Source: Pleomorphochaeta sp. (GTDB taxonomy: Bacteria; Spirochaetota; Spirochaetia; Sphaerochaetales; Sphaerochaetaceae). Taken from it: a stretch of DNA of 64,000 bases. The stretch spans positions 62,001-126,000 of the forward strand of contig JAQQAS010000059.1 in NCBI GenBank assembly GCA_028532815.1. Reading direction: 5' to 3'. The first letter of the stretch is position 1, and each line of letters opens with the position of its first letter. The notes beneath the pieces are model-generated. The model made no database searches, was not told where the DNA came from, and was given only the letters and a program-made list of their open reading frames with translations. The position numbers were made by a program, and so were the translations under genes. Shown piece by piece: positions 9,150 to 17,540 of this stretch.

Positions 9150-9899
9150 ATGATTAATTTTGATTTAGAAAACACTCTTTTTTGTGGCCAAAGTTTTTGC
9201 TGGAGAAAAGAAGGGGAATTTTATGTTGCAGTTTTAAATAATAAAGTATATAGAATTAATGAGAAAAGTGAGATTGAAGATCCATTTCTAATTCATTATT
9301 TAGACATGGATTTTGATTATCAATTAGCACTTTCAAAAATAAGAAAAATGGATCCTTTTCTTGATGAGGCAGTTACAAAATGTAATGAGATTCATATTTT
9401 AAACCAAGACTTATGGGAAACTATAATAGGATTTATTTTAAGTCAAAATAATAATATAAAGCGAATAGAAGGATTATACGATACCCTTTGCAGGACTTAC
9501 GGAAATGAAGTTGAAGAAGGTTATTTTAGCTTTCCAAGACCTCATATGTTAAAAGATGTAACAGAAGAAGATTTAAGAAATCTCAAAGTAGGCTTTAGAG
9601 CTCCATATATATTAGATGCAATAAAAAATGCACAGGTATTATTGTCCATTGAAGATAAAGATGATAGAGAAGCAGATGAAATTTTACAAAGTGTAAAAGG
9701 AATTGGTCCTAAGGTTAGCTCTTGTATAAGATTATTTTCTTTGCATCGATTAAATGCTTTTCCAAAAGATGTTTGGATAAAAAAAATAATGAAATTAATG
9801 TTTGAAGGTAAAGATGAATCTATATTTTATCCTTATGCTGGATTGGCACAGCAATATTTGTTTCATTATGCAAGATTAGGCTATCTTCCTGAGGTGTAA
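9150..9899 (+). CDS. 8-oxoguanine DNA glycosylase (OGG1-like, HhH-GPD)
   Basis: Base-excision repair glycosylase/lyase for oxidised purines. 249 residues with an N-terminal OGG-type domain (GQSFCWRKEG, about 13-22) and an HhH-GPD domain from about 95. The helix-hairpin-helix is SVKGIGPKVSSCI with predicted Schiff-base Lys188; the catalytic Asp207 lies in FPKDVWI. This combination matches eukaryote-type OGG1, which is scattered in bacteria such as clostridia, rather than MutM. There is no iron-sulfur cluster motif at the C-terminus. Cotranscribed with cysK by position. Confidence 0.88.
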   Translation: MINFDLENTLFCGQSFCWRKEGEFYVAVLNNKVYRINEKSEIEDPFLIHYLDMDFDYQLALSKIRKMDPFLDEAVTKCNEIHILNQDLWETIIGFILSQNNNIKRIEGLYDTLCRTYGNEVEEGYFSFPRPHMLKDVTEEDLRNLKVGFRAPYILDAIKNAQVLLSIEDKDDREADEILQSVKGIGPKVSSCIRLFSLHRLNAFPKDVWIKKIMKLMFEGKDESIFYPYAGLAQQYLFHYARLGYLPEV

Positions 9900-9921
9900 A
9901 AATAAAGATTTTAAAATAAAA

Positions 9922-9950
9922 TTGTATGATATTTATGAATATGGTATAAT
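9922..9950 (+). promoter_or_regulatory. Candidate sigma-70 promoter for the cytidylate-kinase-like gene
   Basis: TTGTAT at 9922-9927, a 17-bp spacer and a perfect TATAAT at 9945-9950, 25 bp before the ATG at 9975. Confidence 0.65.
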
Positions 9951-9974
9951 ATTAATATGAATTTAGGAGGTTTT

Positions 9975-10619
9975 ATGGATACTGGAACAATTTTCACAAT
10001 TGGAAGACAATTTGGAAGTGCTGGAAGAAGAGTTGGTAGTGAAATAGCTAAAAAGTTAAATATTCCCTTTTATGATAAAGAGCTTATTTCTTTAGTTTCT
10101 AAAGATAGTGGATTAAATGAAGCTCTAATAGAAAACGTTGATGAAAAAGCTGCTAGTTCATTTTTCCAATCTTTAATGGCTGGTTCAAATCCCTTTGGAG
10201 CTTTTCCAATGGCAACAAGTAATTTAGGACTTCCAGATTTACCAATAAATGATAGAATATTTTTAATTCAATGTGATGCTATTAGAGAAATAGCTAAAAA
10301 AGGACCTTGCGTTATTGTAGGCAGATGTGCAGATTATGTTCTAAGAGAAGAAAAAAACAGATTGTTGTCTGTTTTTATTCACTCTCCTCTAGATGTTAGA
10401 TGTGAAAGAGCTGTTAATCTTTATAAGATACCTGAAAAGAAAGCCTCAAGTGAATGTCAAAAGAACGATAGAACTAGAGCTCATTATTATAACTACTTTA
10501 CAGATAGAAAATGGGGTAAAGCAAGCAATTATGATCTAAGTGTTGACTCTTCAATTTTAGGAGTAACAAAAACTGCAGATTTTATTATAGAGTTTGATAA
10601 ATTGAGACGAGGGTTATAA
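9975..10619 (+). CDS. Cytidylate-kinase-like family protein
   Basis: 214 residues. P-loop-type N-terminus TIGRQFGSAGRRVG (about residues 7-20), followed by YDKELI, as in the cytidylate-kinase-like family common in Firmicutes and spirochaetes. VIVGRCADYVL near residue 110 is a second conserved element. Many members are uncharacterised, and true CMP kinase activity is not established. The ATG at 9975 is preceded by a strong AGGAGG; the frame is open to 9957 but that start lies upstream of the SD site. Confidence 0.82.
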   Translation: MDTGTIFTIGRQFGSAGRRVGSEIAKKLNIPFYDKELISLVSKDSGLNEALIENVDEKAASSFFQSLMAGSNPFGAFPMATSNLGLPDLPINDRIFLIQCDAIREIAKKGPCVIVGRCADYVLREEKNRLLSVFIHSPLDVRCERAVNLYKIPEKKASSECQKNDRTRAHYYNYFTDRKWGKASNYDLSVDSSILGVTKTADFIIEFDKLRRGL

Positions 10620-10662
10620 CTTTTAATTTCTCATTATATTTAGCTTTAAAGGACAATTAAAT

Positions 10663-11730
10663 ATGAGCTTCTTTAGCAAAAATCCTAATCCAAGGGTCCA
10701 AGATGAAATAAATAAAAGTAATATTTCTCGAATTCATGAAATGTCATATATTGTAATCGTGATGGAAGTTTTTATGATAATTTTTTCATTTATCATAGAG
10801 CTTCCTCCATATTATCAATATTCATATTATTCGCTATTAGTATTAAGCGTGTTATTCAATATTTTTACGAGAGAAAAATATCATAATAAAATTAAACTTG
10901 AACGAATTGTTATAAATGTTGCAATTTATTTATTTTCTAGTTGGGGGATCATTATTTCTTTTCTAGATAATTCGAGAAATATAGCGGCCTATGTATATTT
11001 AATAAATATAAGTGCAATAGTATGTTTTTTAGTTAGTACACCAAAAGAAATGTTAGTATTTAATTTAATAAACATGACTGTGTTTTTAAGTTTGTTTTAT
11101 TTTTGCCAAGTATTAACTTATCCTTTATTCATAAACATTGTCTGTTTTCACATTGTTTTAATAGCAATAGCAATAGACAGGTATCATTCAATTGCCAAAG
11201 GGATTGAAGCTCGCTTAGAACTAAATCAATCTAATCATGAATTAAAAGTACTTTCAACAATTGATCAATTAAGTGGATGCAAAAATAGAAGAGGTTTAAC
11301 TTATGAGCTTGAAAAATATAGTGGACAAGTAATCTTTGCTCTTTTAACCGATATCGACAATTTTAAAGAAATAAATGATAAATATGGGCATGATATTGGA
11401 GATTTATTTATCGTTAACTTTGCTAAAATTCTTCAATCAAATTTTGGGGTAAATAACGTATTTAGAATTGGGGGAGATGAATTTTTTATTATTAGTAACT
11501 GTGCACCTCTTGCAGATTGCTTAAAAAAATTTGAAATATCTTGCAATGAAATAGCGGATATCACATTTGTCGCAAATGCAAATTTAAAGATGACAACTAG
11601 TGCAGGATACACAAATGGAGTTATAAATAATGAAGAAGATTTTATTCAATTATATAAGAGATTAGATATTGCATTATATGCATCTAAAAATGCAGGTAAA
11701 AATACCGTTTTAAAAGCGGATAATTTTTAA
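10663..11730 (+). CDS. Membrane-bound diguanylate cyclase (GGDEF)
   Basis: 355 residues. Six hydrophobic helices (about residues 29-47, 53-68, 82-101, 108-124, 130-151, 154-173) are followed by a GGDEF domain from about 195. The signature is RIGGDEFF with GGDEF at 270-274, and the DIDNFKEINDKYGHDIGD metal/substrate segment is intact, so it should make c-di-GMP from GTP. No RxxD inhibitory site lies just before GGDEF, so product inhibition through that site is unlikely. SD AAAGGA precedes the start. The sensed signal is unknown. Confidence 0.92.
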   Translation: MSFFSKNPNPRVQDEINKSNISRIHEMSYIVIVMEVFMIIFSFIIELPPYYQYSYYSLLVLSVLFNIFTREKYHNKIKLERIVINVAIYLFSSWGIIISFLDNSRNIAAYVYLINISAIVCFLVSTPKEMLVFNLINMTVFLSLFYFCQVLTYPLFINIVCFHIVLIAIAIDRYHSIAKGIEARLELNQSNHELKVLSTIDQLSGCKNRRGLTYELEKYSGQVIFALLTDIDNFKEINDKYGHDIGDLFIVNFAKILQSNFGVNNVFRIGGDEFFIISNCAPLADCLKKFEISCNEIADITFVANANLKMTTSAGYTNGVINNEEDFIQLYKRLDIALYASKNAGKNTVLKADNF

Positions 11731-11774
11731 TGTGTTTTATTAAATTGTAATAATAAACTAAAATATAAATAAAA

Positions 11775-11810
11775 AACTTGGAAGAATAAACTTCCAAGTT
11801 ATTTATTTTT
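11775..11810. terminator. Bidirectional terminator between the diguanylate cyclase and FKBP genes
   Basis: A 10-bp perfect stem (11775-11784 with 11791-11800) and a 6-nt loop, with A-rich sequence on one side and T-rich on the other, between two convergent genes. Confidence 0.85.
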
Positions 11811-11824
11811 AAATCTACAATTTG

Positions 11825-13102
11825 TTATTTATTAATTGAAATTAATTCAATTCTAAAAATTAATAAAGAATTAGGTTCAATATTTTGGTTACCATCTTCA
11901 CCATATCCAAGTTCTGGTGGAATCCAAGCAATAATTGATTCTCCAGGAGTCATTTGCATAACAGCTTGTCTAAACCCTTCAATAACCTGAGTTAATTTAA
12001 ATGTAGCAGGAGTACCTCTTTGAATGGAGCTATCGATGATACTACCATCTAATAGTGATAATTCGTAATCAATAGTTACTTCATCTTCAGCTAATGGAGT
12101 ATCTCCAGCCCCTTCAGTTAAAATTCTATATTGAACACCAGATTCTAATGTAGTAATTCCATCTTGATCTTTGTTTGCATCTAAGAAAGCTTTAGCTTCA
12201 TTTAGATTGTCTTCTTTGATTTGATTTAATAGTTCTTCTTGCTGAGCAGTATATTGAGCTTCAAAATCTCTCATTGCACTCTGCATTTGATATTCAGACA
12301 TTTGAGATTCTTTTGAATAAGCTGAATCTAAAATACCTTGAGTAAAATAATAATCATCTACAGGAATACCAGAAGTTACGAATTGAGCTGCAATTAAATA
12401 ACCATATGCATAAGCAAATTGATCATCTAAAATTGTAGGTTGTTCAAGAGCCTTGATTTCTTCTAAAGAATTTTCATTACCATTTTCAGTTTTTTTAGGA
12501 ATTTCAGTGTTTTGGAATTGTTCTTGGTAGCTTTGTACAAAAGATTGTAATTCAGCAATTGTGTAGAAATCTTCAGTCTCAACTGAAATAACATCTAAAA
12601 TACCTCGAACAAAATAGTTTGCATTAACAAAAAGACCTTGAGAGTTGAAACTTTCCATCAATGAATAACCGTAGGCATAATTAAAGCCATGTTCTAATAC
12701 GTTATCAAATCCGTAATCATCATCAGGAATTGCAATTTCAGGTTCTGTAGGAATAAAGAAAATTGCACCTGAAGTAACATATGGTGTAACATATCTAATG
12801 TTATCGCTTGTTGCCATATCCATTGATAGGTCTAAGTTGTTAAAGCTAACATAATCACCAATTTGGTAAGAATCTATATTATAGATGGTATCAACATTGT
12901 TTTTATTGATTAAAACTGATATTTCATCAGTGTCAGTTAAAACTTCAAATGTGTAAACATTATCACTTACATCAATATTTTGAATCATTGCTAAGGTTTC
13001 AGTTGTTTTAACTTCTTTTGTACCTGCAGCAAATAAATTTGGAGTAACGATCACGCTTAACGCACAAAGAACAGTAATTAAAGATAATTTTTTAATTTTC
13101 AT
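11825..13102 (-). CDS. Secreted FKBP-type peptidyl-prolyl isomerase with tandem FKBP_N-like modules
   Basis: 425 residues. A cleavable signal peptide (about 1-26) is followed by a small beta-rich segment (37-117). Two related helical modules come next (about 133-196 and 226-286), each with a YAYGY motif and an RGILD or QGILD motif. The C-terminal FKBP domain (about 334-425) has DGSIIDSS, VIEGFRQAV and the IPPELGYGEDG loop. The helical modules resemble the FkpA/Mip N-terminal dimerisation domain, normally single. It probably folds exported proteins in the periplasm. SD AAGGAAG precedes the start. Confidence 0.85.
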   Translation of the reverse strand: MKIKKLSLITVLCALSVIVTPNLFAAGTKEVKTTETLAMIQNIDVSDNVYTFEVLTDTDEISVLINKNNVDTIYNIDSYQIGDYVSFNNLDLSMDMATSDNIRYVTPYVTSGAIFFIPTEPEIAIPDDDYGFDNVLEHGFNYAYGYSLMESFNSQGLFVNANYFVRGILDVISVETEDFYTIAELQSFVQSYQEQFQNTEIPKKTENGNENSLEEIKALEQPTILDDQFAYAYGYLIAAQFVTSGIPVDDYYFTQGILDSAYSKESQMSEYQMQSAMRDFEAQYTAQQEELLNQIKEDNLNEAKAFLDANKDQDGITTLESGVQYRILTEGAGDTPLAEDEVTIDYELSLLDGSIIDSSIQRGTPATFKLTQVIEGFRQAVMQMTPGESIIAWIPPELGYGEDGNQNIEPNSLLIFRIELISINK

Positions 13103-13382
13103 AAATTTGTAATCTTCCTTATTTTGTTTTTAAACATTTTGAATTTATTTAACTTTAGGCTATGAAGGCAAAATAGTCAAATATAAAGTTGAAAGATTTA
13201 AAATATTTTAAAGTGTTAACCTTTTGTATTTACTTACATTGAAAGATTTTATTGATTTTTTATTAATTTGTGAAGAATTGTGGTTATTTATTATAAAACT
13301 TCCAATTTTGATTTTTTATTAAAAAAAGAGGATATCATTAACATAGTATGTATGGTAAAATAAACTAAGGAGTGTTTAACAA

Positions 13383-14417
13383 ATGAATACAAGATTACCA
13401 TACCTATTACAACCTTATAATATATGTCATTTCAAAGATTCTACGTTTTACATTGGTAATAGAAAAACTTATCCTAATGAAAAAAGCTTTGTTGAATGTA
13501 CATCTTGCAAGCAAATAGGTGATGCTCTAAGAATGATGATTACTCAAGGTGGTGGGCCATTACAAGTTGCTTTAACGGCTTTTAGATACATAGCAAGTGA
13601 GATGGATAGAAAGATATTACCTTTTTCTTATAATAGTTTAGAAAAAGAAATATTGTATATAGTTAACGCTAGGGTTACTAACACTACGATGAAGCGATGT
13701 GTATATAGTGTATTAGATATTTTAAGAAATAGATTTATCGATCCTACATTTAATACTACTGATTTAATAATTGAAATTAATAAAATTATAGATGATAAAG
13801 AGAGTGAATTTAATGAAATATATTTTAATATGGGTAAGTTAGGATCTTCATTAATAAAAGATAATGATACTATATTAACAACGTGTTTTGCAGAACACTC
13901 TTTTATATTATCTGTATATTTTGCAAAAGAATCTGGAAAAAAAGTAAGTGTTCTAGTTAACGAGACCCGTCCTTACTTTCAAGGAACTAGATTAACTGCC
14001 CCAAGTCTACATGAGCTAAAGATTGATGTAAAGATAATTAGTGATGCTATGGGTTCGTTTTTTATGCAAAAAAATATGATTAGTCATTATATGAGTGCAG
14101 CTGATCTTGTTTGCATGGATGGAACTGTTGTAAATAAGATAGGGACAAATCAAAATGCTATTTGTGCAAAATATTATAATATACCATATACAGCATTTGC
14201 AATGTCTCCAGATCCAAGTAAAAATACTAGTGAAGATATTCAGATGGAATATAGAGATGGTAGTGAAATTTTAAAATATAATGATGAGTATATTGGAGAT
14301 AAAACAATAACTGCATTGTATCCAGCTTTTGATGTTGTAGATAATAGTTTAGTAACTAATATAGTTACTAATAAGGGAATCTTTAAGACAAATGAAATTC
14401 GAGGAGTATTTAAATGA
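13383..14417 (+). CDS. mtnA: Methylthioribose-1-phosphate isomerase (MtnA/eIF2B-alpha family), divergent
   Basis: Isomerises 5-methylthioribose-1-phosphate to the ribulose form in methylthioadenosine salvage. 344 residues. Predicted catalytic Cys168 is in ILTTCFAE and Asp241 in SAADLVCMDG. NETRPYFQGTRLTA and YPAFDVVDNSLVT match the family well. The usual RGAPAIG loop is changed to GGGPLQVA and the Arg after the catalytic Asp is Leu, so the substrate could be a related sugar phosphate. AAGGAG lies upstream. It overlaps the phosphorylase gene by ATGA. Confidence 0.8.
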   Translation: MNTRLPYLLQPYNICHFKDSTFYIGNRKTYPNEKSFVECTSCKQIGDALRMMITQGGGPLQVALTAFRYIASEMDRKILPFSYNSLEKEILYIVNARVTNTTMKRCVYSVLDILRNRFIDPTFNTTDLIIEINKIIDDKESEFNEIYFNMGKLGSSLIKDNDTILTTCFAEHSFILSVYFAKESGKKVSVLVNETRPYFQGTRLTAPSLHELKIDVKIISDAMGSFFMQKNMISHYMSAADLVCMDGTVVNKIGTNQNAICAKYYNIPYTAFAMSPDPSKNTSEDIQMEYRDGSEILKYNDEYIGDKTITALYPAFDVVDNSLVTNIVTNKGIFKTNEIRGVFK

Positions 14418-15118
14418 AAGCTATAATTGGTGGAACAGGTATAGATGAATTGTATCCGAATGCTAAAGTATATGAAATTGAAACAAAATATGGAAAAGCA
14501 AATTATATTAAAGAAGAAAATCTAATAATTATATTAAGGCATGGTGTAAACCATGCTATTCCTCCCCATTTAATTAATTATTTAGCTAATGTCGAAGCGT
14601 TGAGATTATTAAAAGTAGATCAATGTGTTGGTATATATGCTGTTGGTTCTATTAGTAATATATTATTGCCAGGTGCTGTTACAATAATTAATGATTTTAT
14701 AGATTTTACAAAAGGGAATAGATTATCTACATTTTCCTCATTAAATAATGTCTTTCATATTGAAATGAGTGACCCATTTGATTTAGATTTAAAGGTTAAA
14801 TTAAAAAAAGAGGCATCAATCTGTAATTTTCCACTTGGGGATGGGGGAGTATATATATGCACTGATGGTCCTAGATTAGAAACCCCAGCTGAAATTAGAA
14901 TGTTTGATCATTTTGGTGCAGATTTTGTTGGAATGACAGGATGTCCAGAATTTACACTCATGAAAGAAGCTAATATAAAATATGTGGGTCTCGCTTATAG
15001 TATTAACTGGGCAAGTGGTGTAAATCATAAACAAATTACTTTTTTAGATACTCAAGCAAGAAATAAGATTTCACAAGCTATAATTTCCTTCTGTATTCAA
15101 GCTATGTCAAAAATATAA
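14414..15118 (+). CDS. mtnP: Methylthioadenosine phosphorylase-type purine nucleoside phosphorylase
   Basis: Phosphorolysis of methylthioadenosine (or inosine/methylthioinosine) to base and pentose-1-phosphate. 234 residues. N-terminal IIGGTGID, LRHGVNHAIPPH substrate segment, AVGSIS loop, ICTDGPRLETPAEIRM and VGMTGCPEF are family hallmarks. Translation is coupled to mtnA by an ATGA overlap, with GAGGAG inside the end of mtnA. No kinase or aldolase of the salvage or shunt pathway is adjacent. Base specificity is uncertain. Confidence 0.85.
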   Translation: MKAIIGGTGIDELYPNAKVYEIETKYGKANYIKEENLIIILRHGVNHAIPPHLINYLANVEALRLLKVDQCVGIYAVGSISNILLPGAVTIINDFIDFTKGNRLSTFSSLNNVFHIEMSDPFDLDLKVKLKKEASICNFPLGDGGVYICTDGPRLETPAEIRMFDHFGADFVGMTGCPEFTLMKEANIKYVGLAYSINWASGVNHKQITFLDTQARNKISQAIISFCIQAMSKI

Positions 15119-15221
15119 GAGGCCTAACTAAATCTACATAATTCTTCATTAAATACTTATGGTTTAAATTCAATTTTATTGTATCATTATAGCAAGACTA
15201 TTTTATAGAAGGTGAAATAAT

Positions 15222-15659
15222 ATGAAAAAAGGATCGATTGTAAGTTTAGTTTTTAGCTGTATATTCTTTGTTATTGGCCTAGCTTTTGTAATTGCAAGTT
15301 TTAGACAAGCATTAACTCCAGTAAATATACAACATTTTGCTGAAGGTTTTACGATGAGATTGAGTATCAATAATTTAAGTTTAGCAATTTCATCGCTTTC
15401 GTTAATGTTTTTAGTATTAGGTTGTAATTTAGTAATTAGCTCAATTTTATTATTAATGCTTTCTAGTTATTTGCATGTATCAAGCATGAAAAAAACGGAT
15501 TATCAAGTAAATAACAAAGATAAAATTACACCAACCAAAAAAGAGAAGACCAAACTAGACAATAGCCAAAATGAGCAAGCAAACCAACCTAATGAGCCTC
15601 AAGAAGAGAGTGTAAAGGTTGAGGAAGCTTTGGTAGAGCCAATTGTTGAAGATAAATAA
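15222..15659 (+). CDS. Unrecognised two-helix membrane protein with charged C-terminal tail
   Basis: 145 residues. Two predicted membrane helices (about 5-27 and 52-80) are followed by a long hydrophilic tail rich in Lys, Gln and Glu (about 90-145). AGAAGGTG precedes the ATG, and a strong terminator follows 28 bp after the stop. No family was recognised. The tail is probably cytoplasmic and disordered. It has its own terminator and stands between mtnP and tRNA-Arg. Confidence 0.7.
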   Translation: MKKGSIVSLVFSCIFFVIGLAFVIASFRQALTPVNIQHFAEGFTMRLSINNLSLAISSLSLMFLVLGCNLVISSILLLMLSSYLHVSSMKKTDYQVNNKDKITPTKKEKTKLDNSQNEQANQPNEPQEESVKVEEALVEPIVEDK

Positions 15660-15687
15660 AAAAACTTAATTAAATTAATAGAAATAA

Positions 15688-15722
15688 AAAACCGCTTGAG
15701 AATAATCTTAAGCGGTTTTTAT
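15688..15722. terminator. Rho-independent terminator after the two-helix membrane protein
   Basis: A stem of 10 perfect pairs plus three further pairs (15688-15700 with 15707-15719), an AATAAT loop and a T run; an A run on the other side could let it serve the minus strand too. Confidence 0.85.
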
Positions 15723-15819
15723 TATCAATTAAGAGATACCTTTTTTTATAAAAAGGAGAAAAAAAAATGAAAAAGATCCTAAAAAAAAGATCCCTTTAAA
15801 AGGAACCTTAAATTAAGAA

Positions 15820-15893
15820 TACGCCAGATAGGAGTCGAACCTATGACCTACTGCTTAGAAGGCAGTTGCTCTATCCAGCTGAGCTACTGGCGC
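15820..15893 (-). tRNA. tRNA-Arg (anticodon TCT)
   Basis: 74-nt cloverleaf on the minus strand. Acceptor GCGCCAG pairs with CTGGCGT (one G-T wobble), the D-arm is GCTCAGCTGGATAGAGC, anticodon stem CTGCC/GGCAG-like flanks a TCT anticodon, and the T-arm contains GGTTCGACTCC. The discriminator base is A and CCA is not encoded. TCT reads AGA, the main Arg codon in this AT-rich genome. Confidence 0.95.
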
Positions 15894-16149
15894 AAACATC
15901 ATCTCTCAAAAGCAACTTAATTGCTCTTTCTTAACGACAAGAGAGAAATTAACATATTTAAAAATAAGTGTCAATAACTTTTTTTAATAAATTTTCATTG
16001 ATTATAATAAGTTGTTTACTGGGTAGTGTTAATTCATTTTATAGAAAATAAATACATTAAAAGATAAATTTTTAATTATAATTTTTGAGTAAAAATTAAA
16101 AAAAATCATATCTAAAGATATTATATTCTTAATTTATATCGAAAATATA

Positions 16150-16689
16150 TCAGCTAGTATGGTGCTCAAGATAAATAGAATTTTCTTTTGAGTGTGGAGA
16201 ATTAATAATTAAAAAATTTCCGTTATCTTGGAAATGCCCCAAAGCCATTTCTTCACCAAAATTATAAACCTTACCATATAAGATGTTGTCTTTAATTTCA
16301 TAATCCATTACAAAGGTTTCACCCCCTGAAATATCATGAATTATAAGTTTTTTATCATTGATTGTATAAACTAACTCTCCAAAAAGATCTTCTTGTAAAA
16401 AATCGTTTTTTAAAATAGAACTTTTAATCAAACTAAATTCTTTATTATAATCATCATTATTTGATTTAATATCGTTTGAATTTAATAGATTGCTAATATA
16501 TTTGTTAATTGTTTTATCCCCAATAACATAATTACCATAATATTTAGTGTTTTGATTTAAATTGGAAATGTTGAGTAAGTTGTTCTCATTTTGAGTAGCT
16601 TGTGCAGTAGCAAAATTTATGGTTGTTGCTGCCATAATTGATGTAGTTATTACAAAAGTTGTTAAACTTCTGATAATTTTTGTCTTCAT
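16150..16689 (-). CDS. Unrecognised secreted protein
   Basis: 179 residues from the ATG at 16689, which has AGGAGA 8 bp upstream; the frame is open to 16713 but that start lies before the SD site. A signal peptide covers about residues 1-29 (KTKIIRSLTTFV, then small residues and an AQA-like cleavage site). The mature N-terminal half is Asn- and Lys-rich; the C-terminal half alternates in a beta-rich pattern (LVYTINDKKLIIHDI). No family recognised. It has its own divergent promoter facing the acetyltransferase gene. Confidence 0.72.
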   Translation of the reverse strand: MKTKIIRSLTTFVITTSIMAATTINFATAQATQNENNLLNISNLNQNTKYYGNYVIGDKTINKYISNLLNSNDIKSNNDDYNKEFSLIKSSILKNDFLQEDLFGELVYTINDKKLIIHDISGGETFVMDYEIKDNILYGKVYNFGEEMALGHFQDNGNFLIINSPHSKENSIYLEHHTS

Positions 16690-16716
16690 GTCATTGTCTC
16701 CTAAAATACACAAATA

Positions 16717-16745
16717 AATATATTTTTATTGATAAAACTAGTCAA
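16717..16745 (-). promoter_or_regulatory. Candidate sigma-70 promoter for the secreted protein gene
   Basis: On the minus strand, TTGACT (16745-16740), a 17-bp spacer and TATATT (16722-16717), about 28 bp before the ATG at 16689. Confidence 0.6.
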
Positions 16746-16752
16746 TAGAAAT

Positions 16753-16781
16753 TTGTATACTATTATAAATTAATGTATAAT
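16753..16781 (+). promoter_or_regulatory. Candidate sigma-70 promoter for the GNAT acetyltransferase gene
   Basis: TTGTAT at 16753-16758, a 17-bp spacer and TATAAT at 16776-16781, about 29 bp before the ATG. It is arranged back to back with the minus-strand promoter at 16717-16745. Confidence 0.65.
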
Positions 16782-16809
16782 AACTTAAAATAAATTCTTG
16801 AGGACTAAA

Positions 16810-17331
16810 ATGGGTAAAGTGTTTACAGAAAAACTTGAATCAAAAAGATTAATGTTTAGAGGTTTTAAAGAATCAGATGCACAAGATGTTTTTGAGTATT
16901 CTAAAGATAAGGATGTTGTAAAGTACCTAACCTGGAAAGCACATAAGAATATTAATGATACAATAGAGTCAATTAATTCTTATTTAATAAATCCTGGAAT
17001 ATATGCAATTGTTTTAAAAGAAAGTGAAAAAGTTATTGGATGTATTGATATTAGCTTAATTGAGGCAAAAAAAGCTACATTTGGATATGTTTTGAATAAG
17101 AGTTATTGGAACAAAGGTTATATGAGCGAAACATTATCAGCTTTTATTAGATATCTTTTTGATGAGTGTGGAGTAGAAGAGATAATTGGAAAATGTGAAA
17201 AAGAAAATATAGCATCGGCTAATGTAATGAAGAAATGTAATATGAGATGGATAAGAAGAGTTGATGGAGAAAAAATAAATAATAAAATTGCAACATATGA
17301 TCATTATTCAATAAAAAAAGCTACCAATTAG
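16810..17331 (+). CDS. GNAT-family acetyltransferase (RimJ/RimL-like)
   Basis: 173 residues. N-terminal LESKRLMFRGFKESDA is the usual opening of RimJ/RimL-type N-acetyltransferases. YVLNKSYWNKGYMSETL (about 96-112) is the acetyl-CoA-binding region and ENIASANVMKKCNM (about 136-149) the conserved closing element. The substrate could be a protein N-terminus or a small amine and cannot be assigned. The start is ATG 16810 behind GAGGA; a TTG at 16798 in frame lies before the SD site. The stop codon lies inside the loop region of a terminator hairpin. Confidence 0.85.
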   Translation: MGKVFTEKLESKRLMFRGFKESDAQDVFEYSKDKDVVKYLTWKAHKNINDTIESINSYLINPGIYAIVLKESEKVIGCIDISLIEAKKATFGYVLNKSYWNKGYMSETLSAFIRYLFDECGVEEIIGKCEKENIASANVMKKCNMRWIRRVDGEKINNKIATYDHYSIKKATN

Positions 17332-17339
17332 GTAGCTTT
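17317..17339. terminator. Bidirectional terminator shared by the GNAT gene and downstream tRNA-Pro
   Basis: A 9-bp stem (17317-17325 with 17331-17339) and a 5-nt loop containing the GNAT stop codon. On the minus strand it is followed by a long T run and ends the tRNA-Pro transcript. Confidence 0.8.
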
Positions 17340-17344
17340 GAATA

Positions 17345-17417
17345 TCGGGATGAAAGGACTCGAACCTTCGATATCTTGCTCCCAAAGCAAGCGCCATAGC
17401 CGCTAGGCGACATCCCG
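17345..17417 (-). tRNA. tRNA-Pro (anticodon TGG), copy 1
   Basis: 73-nt minus-strand cloverleaf. Acceptor CGGGATG pairs with CATCCCG, the anticodon stem is CTTGC/GCAAG around TTTGGGA, and the T-arm contains GGTTCGAGTCC. Discriminator A, no encoded CCA. Identical in sequence to the copy at 17468-17540. It is followed by its own terminator. Confidence 0.95.
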
Positions 17418-17434
17418 AATAGTTTGTTTCTTTG

Positions 17435-17466
17435 ATAAAAATAGCACTCGAAACAAAAGAGTGCTT
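17435..17466 (-). terminator. Terminator between the two tRNA-Pro copies
   Basis: A 7-bp stem (17443-17449 with 17459-17465) with a 9-nt loop. Read on the minus strand it is followed by a T run, so it ends transcription of the upstream tRNA-Pro copy (17468-17540). Confidence 0.7.
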
Positions 17467-17467
17467 A

Positions 17468-17540
17468 TCGGGATGAAAGGACTCGAACCTTCGATATCTT
17501 GCTCCCAAAGCAAGCGCCATAGCCGCTAGGCGACATCCCG
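17468..17540 (-). tRNA. tRNA-Pro (anticodon TGG), copy 2
   Basis: Identical 73-nt tRNA-Pro. Only the tRNA and a base or two of flank are shared with copy 1; the surrounding sequence differs. It is therefore a short tight duplication, not a large segmental one. Confidence 0.95.

Noticed and set aside
17345-17540. Two 73-bp direct repeats as a possible CRISPR or att site
   Set aside because: Both repeats are complete tRNA-Pro cloverleaves, with no further repeats and no integrase gene.
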